From Macrophomina tecta (taxonomy: Eukaryota > Ascomycota > Dothideomycetes > Botryosphaeriales > Botryosphaeriaceae), in NCBI GenBank assembly GCA_024180945.1, contig JAKSGN010000035.1, positions 1,240,001-1,304,000 on the forward strand: 64,000 nucleotides of DNA, read 5' to 3'. The stretch's first letter is position 1. Every line of letters begins with the position of its first letter. The position numbers were made by a program, and so were the translations under genes. Under the pieces are notes generated by a model. The model ran no database searches and had not been told where the DNA came from. It worked only from the letters and a program-made list of their open reading frames with translations. Positions 11,408 to 22,806 of this stretch are shown here, in pieces.

Positions 11408-12836
11408 ATGCACCCCTCTCTGGATCGCATCGACCTCCTTGCAGGTTTTCACGCACCCAATCTTCATCCTGTCAAACTGCTCAAAGATGCTGCAGCTGTA
11501 GCACTCTCTGAGCCACTAATATACACCCCAGGGCTCGGCTATGGACCAGAAGCAGGCTACGGACCTCTCAGGCAGAGCGTGGCGAAATGGTTGACCGACG
11601 TCTATCAACGGCCAGAGCCTATCTCTGCTGAGCGCATCTGTATCACTGGAGGCGTTAGTCAGAACCTGGCCTACATCCTACAGGTCTTCACGGATACAGA
11701 GGTGACAAGATATATCTGGATGGTCGAGCCCGCTTATTTTCTGGCACGCCGGGTCTTTGAAGATGCTGGTTTCGGAGACGAGAGGATCAAAGCCATTCCG
11801 GGCGGTGATAGCATAACCGTTGGTGGTATTGATCTCTCGTTCTTGGAGCATGCTATGGAGATGGCTGAGAAACAAAGATTCGGAGAAGTTCGTTTCCCCT
11901 GCTTGTCGTTCTGAAAAATAACAGCTGACCAACAGTAGAGCTGCTTCCCGAGAAAGCCTAGCCTACCTCACCGGAAGTTCTACAAACACGTGGTCTACTG
12001 TGTCCCAACCTTTTCCAATCCATCTGGTATTACGATGCCGCAGGATACTCGCGAGTCACTTGTGCGTCTTGCACGGAAGTACGATGCGCTTGTCATATGT
12101 GACGATGTGTACGACTTCCTCCCGACGGGCATGATCGACGACGAGCCCGGAACACTGGGTGTTCGGCCGCCTCGGCGTATTGTCGATGTAGACAGGGATC
12201 TAGACAGAGGGCTGGGCAACGGTTTTGGAAATGTTGTTAGCAACGGCAGCTTCAGCAAAATCGTAGGCCCGGGCTGCCGCGTAGGATGGGCTGAGGGGAG
12301 CGAGAGATTCATTGCCGGTCTGTCGCAAGCGTAAGTGCTTCGCAGGTATTAACAGAAGTTGTCAGAAATGCTGACTCGAATACAGCGGAGCTACAAGGTC
12401 GGGAGGCGCACCGTCTCAGTTGATGTCAACTTTCATCAATCTACTTCTCGCAAACGGGTCCTTGCAGAAGCACCTGCAGCAGACCCTTGTACCCGCTTGC
12501 GCCATGCGGTACCGTATGCTCGAATCTGCTATTAGATCCCATCTTGAGCCCTTGGGAGTCTCGCTTGATAATGCAGACGGAGGCTATTTTGTGTGGCTGA
12601 AACTTCCGGATCCTCTCACAGCACGCGCAGTGGCTGAGAAGGCACTCGAAGAGGAAAATTTGGTAATCGGGCACGGAGAGTTGTTTGCTGTCTCAAGCCT
12701 AGACGATGGGATTAATCATTCAGACACGGTCATTACTAGGAGAATAAGGCTTTGCTTCATGTGGGAAAATAAAACAAATCTGGAAGAAGGCGTTGTACGG
12801 CTCGCCCGTACTATAAGAAGAATTCTTCGAGAATGA
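11408..12836 (+). CDS. PLP-dependent aminotransferase, Aro8/aminoadipate type, 440 aa
   Basis: Fold-type I aminotransferase of the multi-substrate group that includes aromatic-amino-acid, kynurenine and 2-aminoadipate aminotransferases; likely cytosolic. Exons 11408-11887, 11939-12330 and 12386-12836 close in frame. Introns are 51 nt (GTTCGT donor, CTGACC branch, CAGTAG acceptor) and 55 nt (GTAAGT to ACAG). Visible signatures: YTPGLGYGPEAGYGPLR near the N-terminus, GGVSQNLAYIL, CVPTFSNPSGI with the PLP-binding Asn, ICDDVYDFL with its Asp/Tyr, and the Schiff-base Lys in SNGSFSKIVGPGCRVGW. The tail HSDTVITRRIRLCFMWEN carries the expected substrate-binding Arg. It is divergent from the other aminotransferase. 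No substrate can be assigned from sequence alone. Confidence 0.9.
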
Positions 12837-13833
12837 AGTGGACTTGAGACTGAAATGCTCATTTACTGAGATGACGCTGCATCTTTCTGCGAATTTGCTA
12901 GGTTGTGGTGACGCAGCGGAAAAAGGGTGGTGACATCCGCGGTGCGCGCCACGCAGTTCTGACCCGACGGGCTACGATAAGTCTTTTGCTTGTATGTTGC
13001 GCATTGTACGTCCGAAAATATCCTCTTTCATTCTAAAGCAGGATCAGGCGAGAATTCCGCGTCAGGCTCAGAGGCTTGCTTCGGCCTCTACTTGTGTGTA
13101 CGCCGAACGTGGCTGCTTTATCTTGTTTACGGTGGTCTCAGTGGTATTGCAATCACTCTTTGTTGTGGAGAATTGGATCATTCGTCCAGACGGAAATGTT
13201 ATCAAACTGCTTCGGATATTTGGGCCTGGGTGAATGCTTAATCCCCTCGCGTATAAGTGTGCTCAATATTACAAGTCGTCTAGGACCGAATCTGCATGGT
13301 AGCTTTAGCTCGAAGGCTTACCTCTGGCGAAGAAACCATTGCATAACTAAGCTGGTTCACCCGGGCCTGCAAGCTGCCGGTCTGGCGGTAGAATATTTTG
13401 AGGAGCGGGAGAGGCGAAAGGGAAAGTCTACGTCTCAGGTCCATCATTTAAGTGATGCATGCCGATCAATTTCGGTAAGATCCACTTGCGCCTTCAGACC
13501 CACACAGCCGGTTCCGGTGCGCACCTGTGTATAGCAGAATTGCACAATACTAATGTCTCCCCTCACACTTTCCGCAGTACCGCCTTTCTCCTCTCACCTG
13601 GTTGCATTAGATGGAAAAACATAACATGAAGAAAGGCCAGCTCTGAAAACTGTTCCCACACCGAAACTATTTTTGGTCCCCTGCAGCTGACGCCCCACAA
13701 AAGTGGCATGTGATGGGGGCCAAAATCCTCAAGTCAACGGCCCGCGTAACGGACCCCATAATGGGGCTCTGAGAGTCATATAAAGCAAAGGTGCCGCCTT
13801 CGATTGCCGCCCGACTCGGCAGCCTTAAACAAT
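12837..13833. other. intergenic, no supported gene
   Basis: About 1 kb holding the 3' region of the aminotransferase and the promoter of the DUF3176 gene. Reading frames near 12990-13534 overlap each other in several frames and carry no motif; I see no gene. Confidence 0.5.
13779..13784 (+). promoter_or_regulatory. TATA box candidate for the DUF3176 gene
   Basis: TATAAA lies 50 bp upstream of the chosen ATG at 13834. The position is plausible for a short-leader fungal gene. Confidence 0.45.
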
Positions 13834-15933
13834 ATGAAGGAGTCGGGCCAGCCAACCATCGAGGTCACTTCATCACAGCGCCGGCATTGCGTTCCGCGGT
13901 CATGGCTTCTGGAAGTGGTCAGTTGCACGATAGCGCTTGTGGCTCTAGGGGCAACTCTAGCCACAGTCGGGGTCTACAATGGAAAATCGCTACCGAACTG
14001 GCCGCGCCCCATAACAATCAACTCCATGATATCCATATTCATAGCAATATTCAAGGCGTCAATGATAATGCCTATTGCGGAAGGTATTTAAGTTTGTATT
14101 CGAGTCCAGGTCATTGCTTACCAGCTGCTGAAGGTATAAGTCAGCTCAAATGGTATTGGTTCAACGAACCCAAACCGCTCATCGACCTCGACCGCTTCGA
14201 TACAGCAAGTAGAGGCCCCTGGGGATCACTGCTTCTGCTTTTCCACACACGCAAACAGTAAGGACCATTACGACACTCTCTTGATATATAGTAGACTGAT
14301 AGATCAAAGCTATCTTGCGAGCCTGGGAGCATTCATCACCATAGCCGCGCTTGCGGTAGACCCTTTCTCACAACAGGTCCTACAGTATTACGATTGTCTC
14401 GAGCCTGTAGCCGGAAGCATTGCACGAATACCAAAGACCAACCGCTACTCTACTGGTGGAATGCATACCGGTGCCGGATCAGCAACGCTGGACGGGCCGA
14501 CACAAGTAGCCATATACATGGGCCTGCTCAATCCGCCAGCAAACTCCTCGGCCAGTGTATCAGTAGACTGCTCAACCGGCAATTGTACCTTTCCTGCAGA
14601 TTCTGGTGCAACTTTCTCCACCTTAGGCATGTGTCACTCCTGCACTGATATTTCCGATACGGTTTCGGTCAACGACACCAAAGTTCCCGTGAACTACACC
14701 TTGGAGTCAGGCTCCTGGGTTGGTCGAGAGTTGCTGGCAAGCGTCCTTGCCCAGACTTCCAAGTCATACGAACCGCTCTTCGACTTTGAAGCCTTGATGT
14801 TGAACTACCCGGACAATTGCACCGCGGACGGCGAAGGCATCCGCCCGGCCGACTGCATCCCAGTGGATCCCTTCGCCGTCCATTGTTCCCTCCGTCCGTG
14901 CCTCCAAACCTACGGCGCCAACGTGACCGAGTCGGTATACACGGAGGAGCTAATATCCTCCGAGGAGCTGCCCTTCATCCTTGACAACGGCAAATACTGG
15001 ATCCTCGGCACAGACAAGACCCTTGAGAACGGCGCCTGGAGCGACTGCAACGCGACGACCCACCCCACCGCCGCCAACACCCTGGGAATCGGGCCCAACG
15101 GAACCCTGGGAGGCACCAGGACGAGCGAAGGAGGAAACGTCACCCTGTACTACCCGGACCCCTGCTTCTGGGCCTTCAACTACAGCGCGGCGGTCCCGCT
15201 ACGCGAGTTCCTCTATGGGATGTTCGACGGAAACCAACTGGCGTACTACGCCGTCCCCACCGCCATCGTCGGCGACCTCTGGCTGCAGAATCTGTATCAG
15301 AACGGCTCTGCTACCATGAGCACCGTGGACGCGTACATGACTGGCCTCATGAACTCGCTGACGGCGAACATCCGCACGCGCGGCGAGACGCCGAGTAGTG
15401 GCTACGTGACCGGTACGCCGCTGGCGTCGAAGACGTGCATCCGCGTGCGCTGGGCGTGGTTCGCGCTGCCCAGCGCGTTGTGGCTCTTGACGGTTGCATT
15501 CCTGGCGGTGCTGCTGTTGCAATCGAGGTTCAAGGCGCATGGCGCGCTCAGGTGGCAGCAGGATGGTTGGAAGTCGTCCGTTCTTGTGCCATTATTTCAC
15601 GGGTTTGATAGAGATACGCTTGAGAAGCTCCGGAGGTCTGCCGATGCTGACGCAGATGGTGCTTCTCCTGCGGTTTCTGGGCAAGGCATGCAGAGTATTG
15701 CTCGGCAGATGCGGGTGGTGTTGAGGTACGAGGAATCGGGGTTGCAGTTTGTGGATGTATCGCCTGGTGGGAAGGAGTCCCTAGTTATGGACCGGTCAGA
15801 GACCTCGTTGGATGAGAGCGGCAATGCTCAGCGTGATTCGTTGCTGGTACCAGATTCTGCTGCGCCGGGGGCGGGGCGCACGTTGAGGCCGCAGTCGCCA
15901 ATATCTTGGAGGTCCGTTTCACCGCCAGCTTAG
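13834..15933 (+). CDS. DUF3176-family membrane protein, 665 aa
   Basis: Fungal integral membrane protein of unknown function. The start ATG 13834 (MKESGQP) was chosen because the longer upstream frame opens only with TTG. Exons 13834-14083, 14134-14257 and 14310-15933, introns 50 and 52 nt. DUF3176 hallmarks are all present in order: a first TM pair (WLLEVVSCTIALVALGA, then NSMISIFIAIFKASMI); the block AEGISQLKWYWF formed across intron 1; PLIDLDRFDTASRGPWGSL; a third TM (YLASLGAFITIAALAVDPF); a long Cys- and N-glycosylation-rich extracellular region; and a last TM (WFALPSALWLLTVAFLAVLLL) followed by a cytosolic Ser-rich tail. The family is expanded in Pezizomycotina. It converges on the permease gene at 16047. 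Confidence 0.88.
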
Positions 15934-16046
15934 CTTCAATCAGATTAGGCGAAGCCGGATGGCAATATTCGAGGGCAAAAGGAGGACCCTGAGCTCGATT
16001 ACGCCATTGGTCGGTGTGTTATATACCAAATAGAAGAAACAAATTC

Positions 16047-17721
16047 TTAGTATGTGTAGCGGAAATTGCTCTTCTCTTTGTCCGTACGTCCCGAAAATGC
16101 TTCACAAACGCCATTCAACCCTGAGGGTACCTCATTCCTTTTCCGTTTCTCGAAGGCACAGATTATGCCATATGCAAGCAGGGAAGCACATGCCACGAGC
16201 AGACATGCGACCATCCCTATGTATCCGTGAGTGTACGCTGGTGCATCATCCGCACGAAAGACTTGTGGTCCGATTATGCTGCCAGTACAATACGCAAGGA
16301 AGAATATGGCGTTCATAGTAACCTTTTTTGAATGCCCAGAAGTGTTTGCCATGGATAATGATGATCCGATCACGTACGGGCCCCAGTAGGTGTAGAAGAC
16401 ATAGTAAGATGCGAGGAGGCCCTTCTTGTTGCTTCGCGGCAGCTCCCACATGAGCATCGCACAGGCGACGGCCACAAGATTACAAGAGGCTGCAATAACG
16501 CAACGGGGGTTCCTAAAGCGGCCGGCGGGATAGGCGATTATCCAAGACCACGCTGTGGCGATTATTCCGGTGGGGATACCGAGAAGAGTGGTGACCAGCG
16601 TGGAGTATCCAAACCCCGAAACAATAATGGCGGCAAAGTTTACCACCTGGGAACACTCAGCGAGGGCTGGCATGAATTTTCTGGGCTAACTTACGCCACC
16701 ATTGGGGATGTTTTGAGCAACACCGAAGAGGAACAGCAGCCAAGTCTTGGAGTCACACAAGCATTCCCGGACCTGGTACCACTTGATCTCCTTATCCTCA
16801 ATGCCCGTATTGTTGCCCTTAACGCGCTGCAAGCATACGAACTTTTCGCGATCGGTCATGTAGCGGCATTGCGCAGGTGAGTCTGGAAGGAAAAGGAAGA
16901 CAATCAGAGCCCAGAGCAGGGAGAATCCACCGAGGACCAAGAAGAGTAGTCTCCAGCTTGCAAGGGATGTATGGGCATTCCCTATTCCGTAACTGACAAC
17001 TCCAGTCAAAATTGAAGAGAATTGCGACATCCAACTGTGACCGATTCAGCTCGATTACGAGAGGTTAAGCAGACGATATCCTTACCAGGCGATGCGGACT
17101 GGTTGTTCCGATTTCTTCCACCACATAACCGTGATGATGTTGCACACCGGGAATAGAAAGGCCTCGGCCATTCCCATGAAGAAGCGGACTGCTGCAATGC
17201 CAGCGAAGTTATGGGTTGTCACGGTGCAGCACATCATGATGGCCCAGACCAGGACAGTTGCTGAGAAGAATTTGGCTACTGGAAGGCGCTGGATGAGAAA
17301 TGACGCTGGGTACTCGAACAAAAGGTATCCAAAGTAGAATATGCTATAACTTGAATTAGTGGTCTGAGCATTCCAAGAACCCCCACTCCACCTACCTTCC
17401 AACCCAGGCGAACTGGTTCCCCGCAAGGTGAGTGTCGGCCTTCATTCCGTAGATGGCCGCATTAGAAATGACTACCTTATCTACAGCAGCACTGATCGCG
17501 GATAACCAGGTCAGAGGAAGGATGGTGAGGTCGATCTTCCAAAGAACCTTACGGGATTCCTTGGGAGTGATTGCGATGCCTGTCACGGCGTTATCCAAGG
17601 TTGAGAGGAAACGGGCAGCAATATCAACTTTTCCCGCGGTACGACCAGTCTCTTCAGCATCAACAGCTTCTGGGTCGTTCCTAGGAATGGTATTGTCGAA
17701 CACTTTGTTATCTGCTGCCAT
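16047..17721 (-). CDS. MFS anion permease, Dal5/allantoate type, 507 aa
   Basis: Proton-coupled importer of small organic anions in the plasma membrane; the family includes allantoate, nicotinate, pantothenate and tartrate permeases. Exons 17396-17721, 17086-17343, 16695-17034 and 16047-16646, introns 52, 51 and 48 nt, all phases closing. The start ATG 17721 gives MAADNKVFDNTIPRND. Family signs: an acidic N-tail then KIDLTILPLTWLSA at TM1; SIFYFGYLLFEYPASFLIQ (the FGYL...E-P segment typical of the family); GMAEAFLFPVCNIITVMWW; LPDSPAQCRYMTDRE after TM6; and YYVFYTYWGPYVIGSSLSMANTSGHSKK in the second half. The substrate is not predictable. It converges with the DUF3176 gene. Confidence 0.9.
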
Positions 17722-19328
17722 GTCATGCGAAGTCGTAAGCGGAGAAGAGCAAGGCGGGCATAGGCCATTGGGGACGAGATTGCGTGAACAAAGCACCCGC
17801 GGAAGCATGGCTAGTCCCGAGACAAGCGGCAGTGCTGTGTGAGGCAGCTGCCCTATCAATGGACATGGCTTTTCTAGCGCAAGTGACAGACTCACACAAT
17901 GGTTGCAGATGTTGTCATTCGTGACACCACAAGCGCGCGAAGGTCGTGCCGATGACGGGATAACGCTCCGGACGGCTCCTCATAGTGCCACAATAGGGTT
18001 GATACTGCATGACGTCGACCGGAGGGCAGTGAGATGGAGGGGCGAGTTGTCTCATCAACAACAGACCGGGCGGCGAGATTGACCTGGGTGGGTTGGGTCA
18101 AGATGCGGGCGGCCTTTAGCGAACGACAGCCACCACTTTTCGATTGGCCGCCACGACCGACCCTTCCCTCCACCACCCATCTGTCGTCTGTCCCACCGAG
18201 CCAACACATCCTCTTCACTTACCTCTCGGAAACGGATGAGCCAATCTCGTAATTTCGTGCCTCTACTTCTGTTGTTGACCTCAAAAAGGAGAGCTTGGTA
18301 CTGCACGGCCTGTGCGCCCCTTATCGAATGCTGTACCTGCATTTGTTGGCTTCATCCTTGTATGCCGCCAATTCTATCTCATTGAGTATATTTGAGAGCT
18401 CACTCCTGGACCTTCAACTCGTGTAGGTGACCAACGGAGCATAGCGGAACCTTCCAGGCGCTCCTGGGGAGCTGAAGCATTCATCCGGACGCGAGTGATC
18501 TTGAAGAACTGACATTTACGTCCGGACGATTGCTTCAACTCTCTGGGTGACTTGGCAGCTAGCATTTGAGCAAGCATGCCCCGGCGATGAGCAGCATAGT
18601 GCTGGCCCTAGCCGTTCTCTCGGTACACCAGCAACACCCCCGCAACAAGCCCCACAGCGGAGAATCCCTCGCGAGAACGTCTGTCGATGGGAAAAACCCA
18701 CCCCCGCTTGTTCCGAATAGTCATAGTGCCCCTCTCCTAGTAGGCTTAACTCGACTCCAACAAGTCACGCTCTACCAAAGAACAAATTTTCGGGCGAAAG
18801 TCCAGCCACATTTGCGGCTGCGCCTCTATGAACGAGATTTGCTTTCCACATTCATGCTAAAGTTGCCAAACGTAGAGAGATTATGATGTATATCTACAAA
18901 TAGAACAGTCCCGTCTCCGCCACTGAGCCATGTCTCCCAATATATCATCATCGCCGATTTACCGATGGCGATTCTGATCTTCAAGGCATCGAATTTCAAG
19001 TTCACATTAAGCAGAAACATGTCCGACAGAGATAAGATACATCGCTCTTCACGTTTATAGGAAGACCAACGTAAATGAGACCGAGAGTCGTACTACGATG
19101 AGGATACTCGATCAGAGAGAAGCCTCACTTGCCACACCGCCCCTCATACAAGCGAAGTGGCACAAATTTAAGTCATTCAAGTATTTGCATTGAGCCCTCT
19201 TGGGCCGTAAAGTTAAAAATATGTGAAGCCAAAGAAAGGAAGGCTAAATATTTACAGTAAACCAGACAGATCCCTTTTTATCTAAAAACCGTACTGATGC
19301 TAGTATTCGGTCGATCGTGCTTATTAAT
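17722..19328. other. intergenic, no supported gene
   Basis: About 1.6 kb between the anion permease start and the pectin lyase stop. Only short frames without motifs. I see no RNA gene or repeat. Confidence 0.5.
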
Positions 19329-20950
19329 CTAGGATTGGAAGCGCCCTGCAGAGGAGAGAATTATTAGTACATGTCTCCTGTGATACAGGGTTGAAGGGAG
19401 AAGACATACTGAACTTGGCAGTGGAGTTGCTAGCACCGCCCTGGAGCTTGCCAATACCGGCGTTGGCGATGACGGACGCAGCAGCCTCCTCAGCGCTGAC
19501 GGCCTCCCAGATGGAGGTGGCGCCGTTGAAGCCCTCGAGAACCGAGGTGTCCTTGTAGGTGCCGAAGTCACCGGAGCTGGTGAGAGTGTTGGCCTGGCAG
19601 GCGCGCTTGAGGTAGCTGGAGCAGGAGCTCTCGGAGCCGGAGGGGGTGTTGAAGATGGCGCCTCCCTCGTTGGCCGACTTGGAGGTGATGGGCTGGTTGC
19701 ACTCGTTGAAGGTGTTACCCTCGAGCAAAACCTCGGCACCGGAGCCGATGTCGAAGTTATGGCCCTTGTTGGTCTGGAAGACGTTGTTGACCGCGTGGAA
19801 GGTGATGCCAGCGCCGTCGGCACCACCGATCTTGGGCGAACGGCCCGAGGTGTCGTGCATGTAGTTGTTTGCGAAGGTGATCTGGTCGTCGGCACCGTAC
19901 ACGAGGACGGTCCAGTAGTGTTCGCCGTTGCAGGAGGCGGACCAGTCGGTCTGGCCGTCGAACTCGGAGTTGGAGATCGTGACCCTACCGGCCTTGTCGT
20001 AGCCGGTAACGATCATCTGGCGACCTACGAGAGAAATTTTGACATGATCGACGTTTCGGACGTTAGTTTTACTGTTGAAAGCATAGTAAAGGATATAGCA
20101 TGATGTGGGATGCTGGGAAAGGGGTAAGGGAGCTTGGGGCATGATGGTGTGGTGGGCACCTCTCTCAGGAAATGCACTAGCGCATCAAGCCAAACAGCAT
20201 ACAGGGACTTCGAGACAGCATTGACAGCCACAGAAACAAGCAATGGCGTGAAACTCGTGTTCTGCTGCGGTGTCTCGATGTTCGTAGAAAATTGCCATAT
20301 TGGGTATAGTGCGTTTCCCGATTTGGGTTTCAAGGCCAACCGTATGGAATCGAAACAGTTCGGAAGTACTTACTCCAGACCTTGTCGGAACCAGCGAGCG
20401 TGATGGCATCACCACCCCAGATGTACTCGGGGTTCAGGTCGGTGATGTGGATGTTCTGGATGATAACGTTCTCAACGCCACCAGTCAGGCTGAGGCCCTT
20501 GCCCTTGAGGACACCCTTGTCGCCAACACCGACGATGGACTTGTTGCTCTTGACAGCGATGCCCTTGAGAGCAGCCTGGTCGTACTTGACGGTGACGGCC
20601 GAGACACCCTCGCCAGCGTTGCCGTTGTCGCACCAGTTGGCCTGGTTGATGGCATCCTGGCCACCCTTGCCAGGGCACTTGTTGCTGTCGGGACGGCAGC
20701 CCTGATCGCTCTTGGTGCCCTCCGTGCCGAGGAAGTTGAACTCCTTGTCGATGAGGATGACACGGGGAGTCTCATCCTCAAGCCAAGAGATGAGCTCAGC
20801 AACGTCGGAGGGAGCGGCGGCGGCAGCGTCACCACCACCAGTGGTGCCGGCGGCGAAACCGGAAGGGGTACCAACGACACCGCTCTGGGCGGCGGCGAGG
20901 ACAGGAAGGAAGAAAGCCGCAGCGCGGCAGACGGCAGCAATGTTGACCAT
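19329..20950 (-). CDS. secreted pectin lyase (PL1), 411 aa, odd first intron
   Basis: Cleaves methyl-esterified homogalacturonan by beta-elimination outside the cell (EC 4.2.2.10). Signal peptide MVNIAAVCRAAAFFLPVLAAAQS, then the PelA-like opening SGFAAGTTGGG. Further signatures: INQANWCDN, SNKSIVGVGDKGVLKGKGL, NPEYIWGGDAITL, WxDHVKISLVGRQM, CNGEHYWTVLVYG, HDTSGRSPK (catalytic Arg region) and HNFDIGSGAEVLLEGN. These favour pectin lyase over pectate lyase. Exons 20374-20950, 20051-19410 and 19345-19329 give 412 codons. Intron 2 (19346-19409) is canonical (GTATGT, TACTAAT, CTGCAG). Intron 1 (20052-20373, 322 nt) has a perfect GTAAGT donor and an ACTAAC branch, but the only join that restores WIDHV ends in CG instead of AG. 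The splice site may be mutated, so the gene may be impaired. Confidence 0.82.
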
Positions 20951-22806
20951 TTTGGCGGATGTGATGGGTCTGTTGGAAAAGAGGGTGGTTTACTGATGTA
21001 GTTCCGGACTACAGTTGATAGCGAAGGAGTGGCAAAGACTGAAAGTGATTGGAAACGAGGGATGGAGAGGAATGTCCTGGAGAGCAAAAGCACATCTTGG
21101 CCGGTGGAAGGAAGGGTTTTAAAAACGGCGCGCCGGCAGCAGCGCCACCAGGCTGGGGAGAGATTCGACGAGGCTTCGCTCGCTAGAACAGCGGGCTTGG
21201 AGGAGATTCTGAGTCGGAAACATTGGCTGTGGTATCTGCTCGTCACGGATATCTCCTGTTCTTGCAAGGCGGGATCGAGTTGGGCAAGGATGGGTTGCGA
21301 ACGAAACAGCGCTATGTCTGGATTCACGGTGCCATTGGTGATACGCTCGCCCTACGGGTATAGCAGGCTCGGCAAATGCACAGCTTCGATTCGTGCAGTC
21401 AGAGAAGGTAGTGCCGAGCGCCTATTTCGGGGGATGCGAAGGACGGAGCAGGCCTATACATTCGAAACAAATCACGGGTGCCAAGAGCCCCGTTGATGTG
21501 CGGAACAGGGAGATCAAGGCAGGCTGGCGGAAAACAAGCAACGGGAGCAGCGGGACAAGAACGAACACGAGAGAATTGGCATCAGATAGATGAAAAAAAC
21601 ACAGAGTTCAGAGTTGGACGCGCAACAGGCTGAACTGAACATGACTTGCAGCGCAAACGGTCGCTGGCAGCGCCAGGCAGCCCAACGACGGCTGCACTCG
21701 CCGCCATCACACAGCGCCAGACCGTTTGAAAGCCAAGGCATGTACATCGCTCTGTTCGCCTAATGCAGCGTCCTCGTGGTTTCAGGATGCCTAAAGAGAT
21801 GCTCGCGTAGGCGGGCTGCAGGTGACGTGGTGAGGGGCCTTGAGCCTCAACAAGGGCGGGCAGCTCTTGCAACACCGGGGGTTGCAGGCGGCCACATGGG
21901 TGCGCGTGCGACGCAACGGCTGCGTGCGGCCAATCGTGCTGCGTAGCGCTGGTGAGGACGACAAACGCGTCGGGAAGTGTTGCCGCGAGCGAGGGTGCAG
22001 CGGCCTGGCTGGCCAGGCTCCAATGTGATTGATGGAGGAACTGGCAGCGGCGGGCGGCCTGGCTGGCCAGTGGTGGTGGGCGCACGCGGCCAGAATTGCA
22101 GGAAGCCGTCGTTGTGGTGGAGCGGATTGAGATCGGCGGTCCGTCGCGGTGGGGAGTACTTGAACAGGCGGGCAAGTCGCGCGAGGGGGGAGGAGAGGAC
22201 GCGGCGGACGCAGCCAGGGGCGGGCGAGACGCGGGCGGACGTCATCCGGGAGAGGCGGTCGGTCGGAGCGACGGGCGCCCGGCCAGAGGGCAGGTGTCTT
22301 GCTACAGCGGCGGCAGCGAAGCTTACGCCTGTCGCGCCGAGCCGCGGCAGCCCTGTAGCACACTGCTGGCCAGCCAGGCTTGCTCGCTCTGCCGCCGGTC
22401 GCGTCGGGGTCGGAGGCAGCCGCGAAACAGCCAGCCCAGCCAGACGGCACCCGCATCCCAGCACCCCGCCGGCCTGTCGTAGCCCCGAACAGCGCAACGG
22501 GCCTGCGGCTCTGCGCTGGCTGGCTGACGGCAGGCACGAAGCGCGACCCAGGGAGTCGCTGCAAGGAGGCCGCGGACGGACGAAGACCGTCGGCCGATCC
22601 GACAGCCCCAAGGCCGAGAATGATGACATCCGGGCGTGTCGGCATGCGGCGGCTGGCCAGCGGGACTTTGCGCTTCCGTCGCCCGCCGTGGACGCGCTGC
22701 TTATGTAGGAGCAGTCATTGCGGAGCTCCTGGCTCCTTCGTCATACTCTCTCTCCGCTGGATAGCTGCTTGCGGTCGACAGCGTGCGCCTACCACACTCT
22801 GCAACC
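20951..22806. other. long GC-rich intergenic region with a 17-bp repeat
   Basis: About 1.85 kb between divergent pectin lyase and Sec14-like genes. From about 21800 to 22700 it is strongly GC-rich, so long frames are open on both strands without looking like protein. An exact 17-bp direct repeat GCGGCCTGGCTGGCCAG occurs at 22000-22016 and 22054-22070. Further GCTGGCCAG-like words are scattered up to 22660. No gene is supported. Confidence 0.5.
22000..22070 (+). repeat. two exact copies of a 17-bp GC-rich word
   Basis: GCGGCCTGGCTGGCCAG at 22000-22016 and 22054-22070, start-to-start distance 54 bp. Each copy contains the palindromes GGCC and CTGGCCAG. Location is about 0.8 kb upstream of the Sec14-like ATG. 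The function is unknown. Confidence 0.7.

Noticed and set aside
20060..20145. Continuing the pectin lyase frame upstream of VDHV as an exon
   Set aside because: It would insert residues inside the conserved W-I/V-DHV block; no AG acceptor there gives a phase-compatible join with the GTAAGT donor.
21791..22708. Long frames on both strands (up to 284 codons)
   Set aside because: Both strands and several phases are open at once because the DNA is GC-rich; the products are low-complexity Arg/Ala/Pro without motifs.
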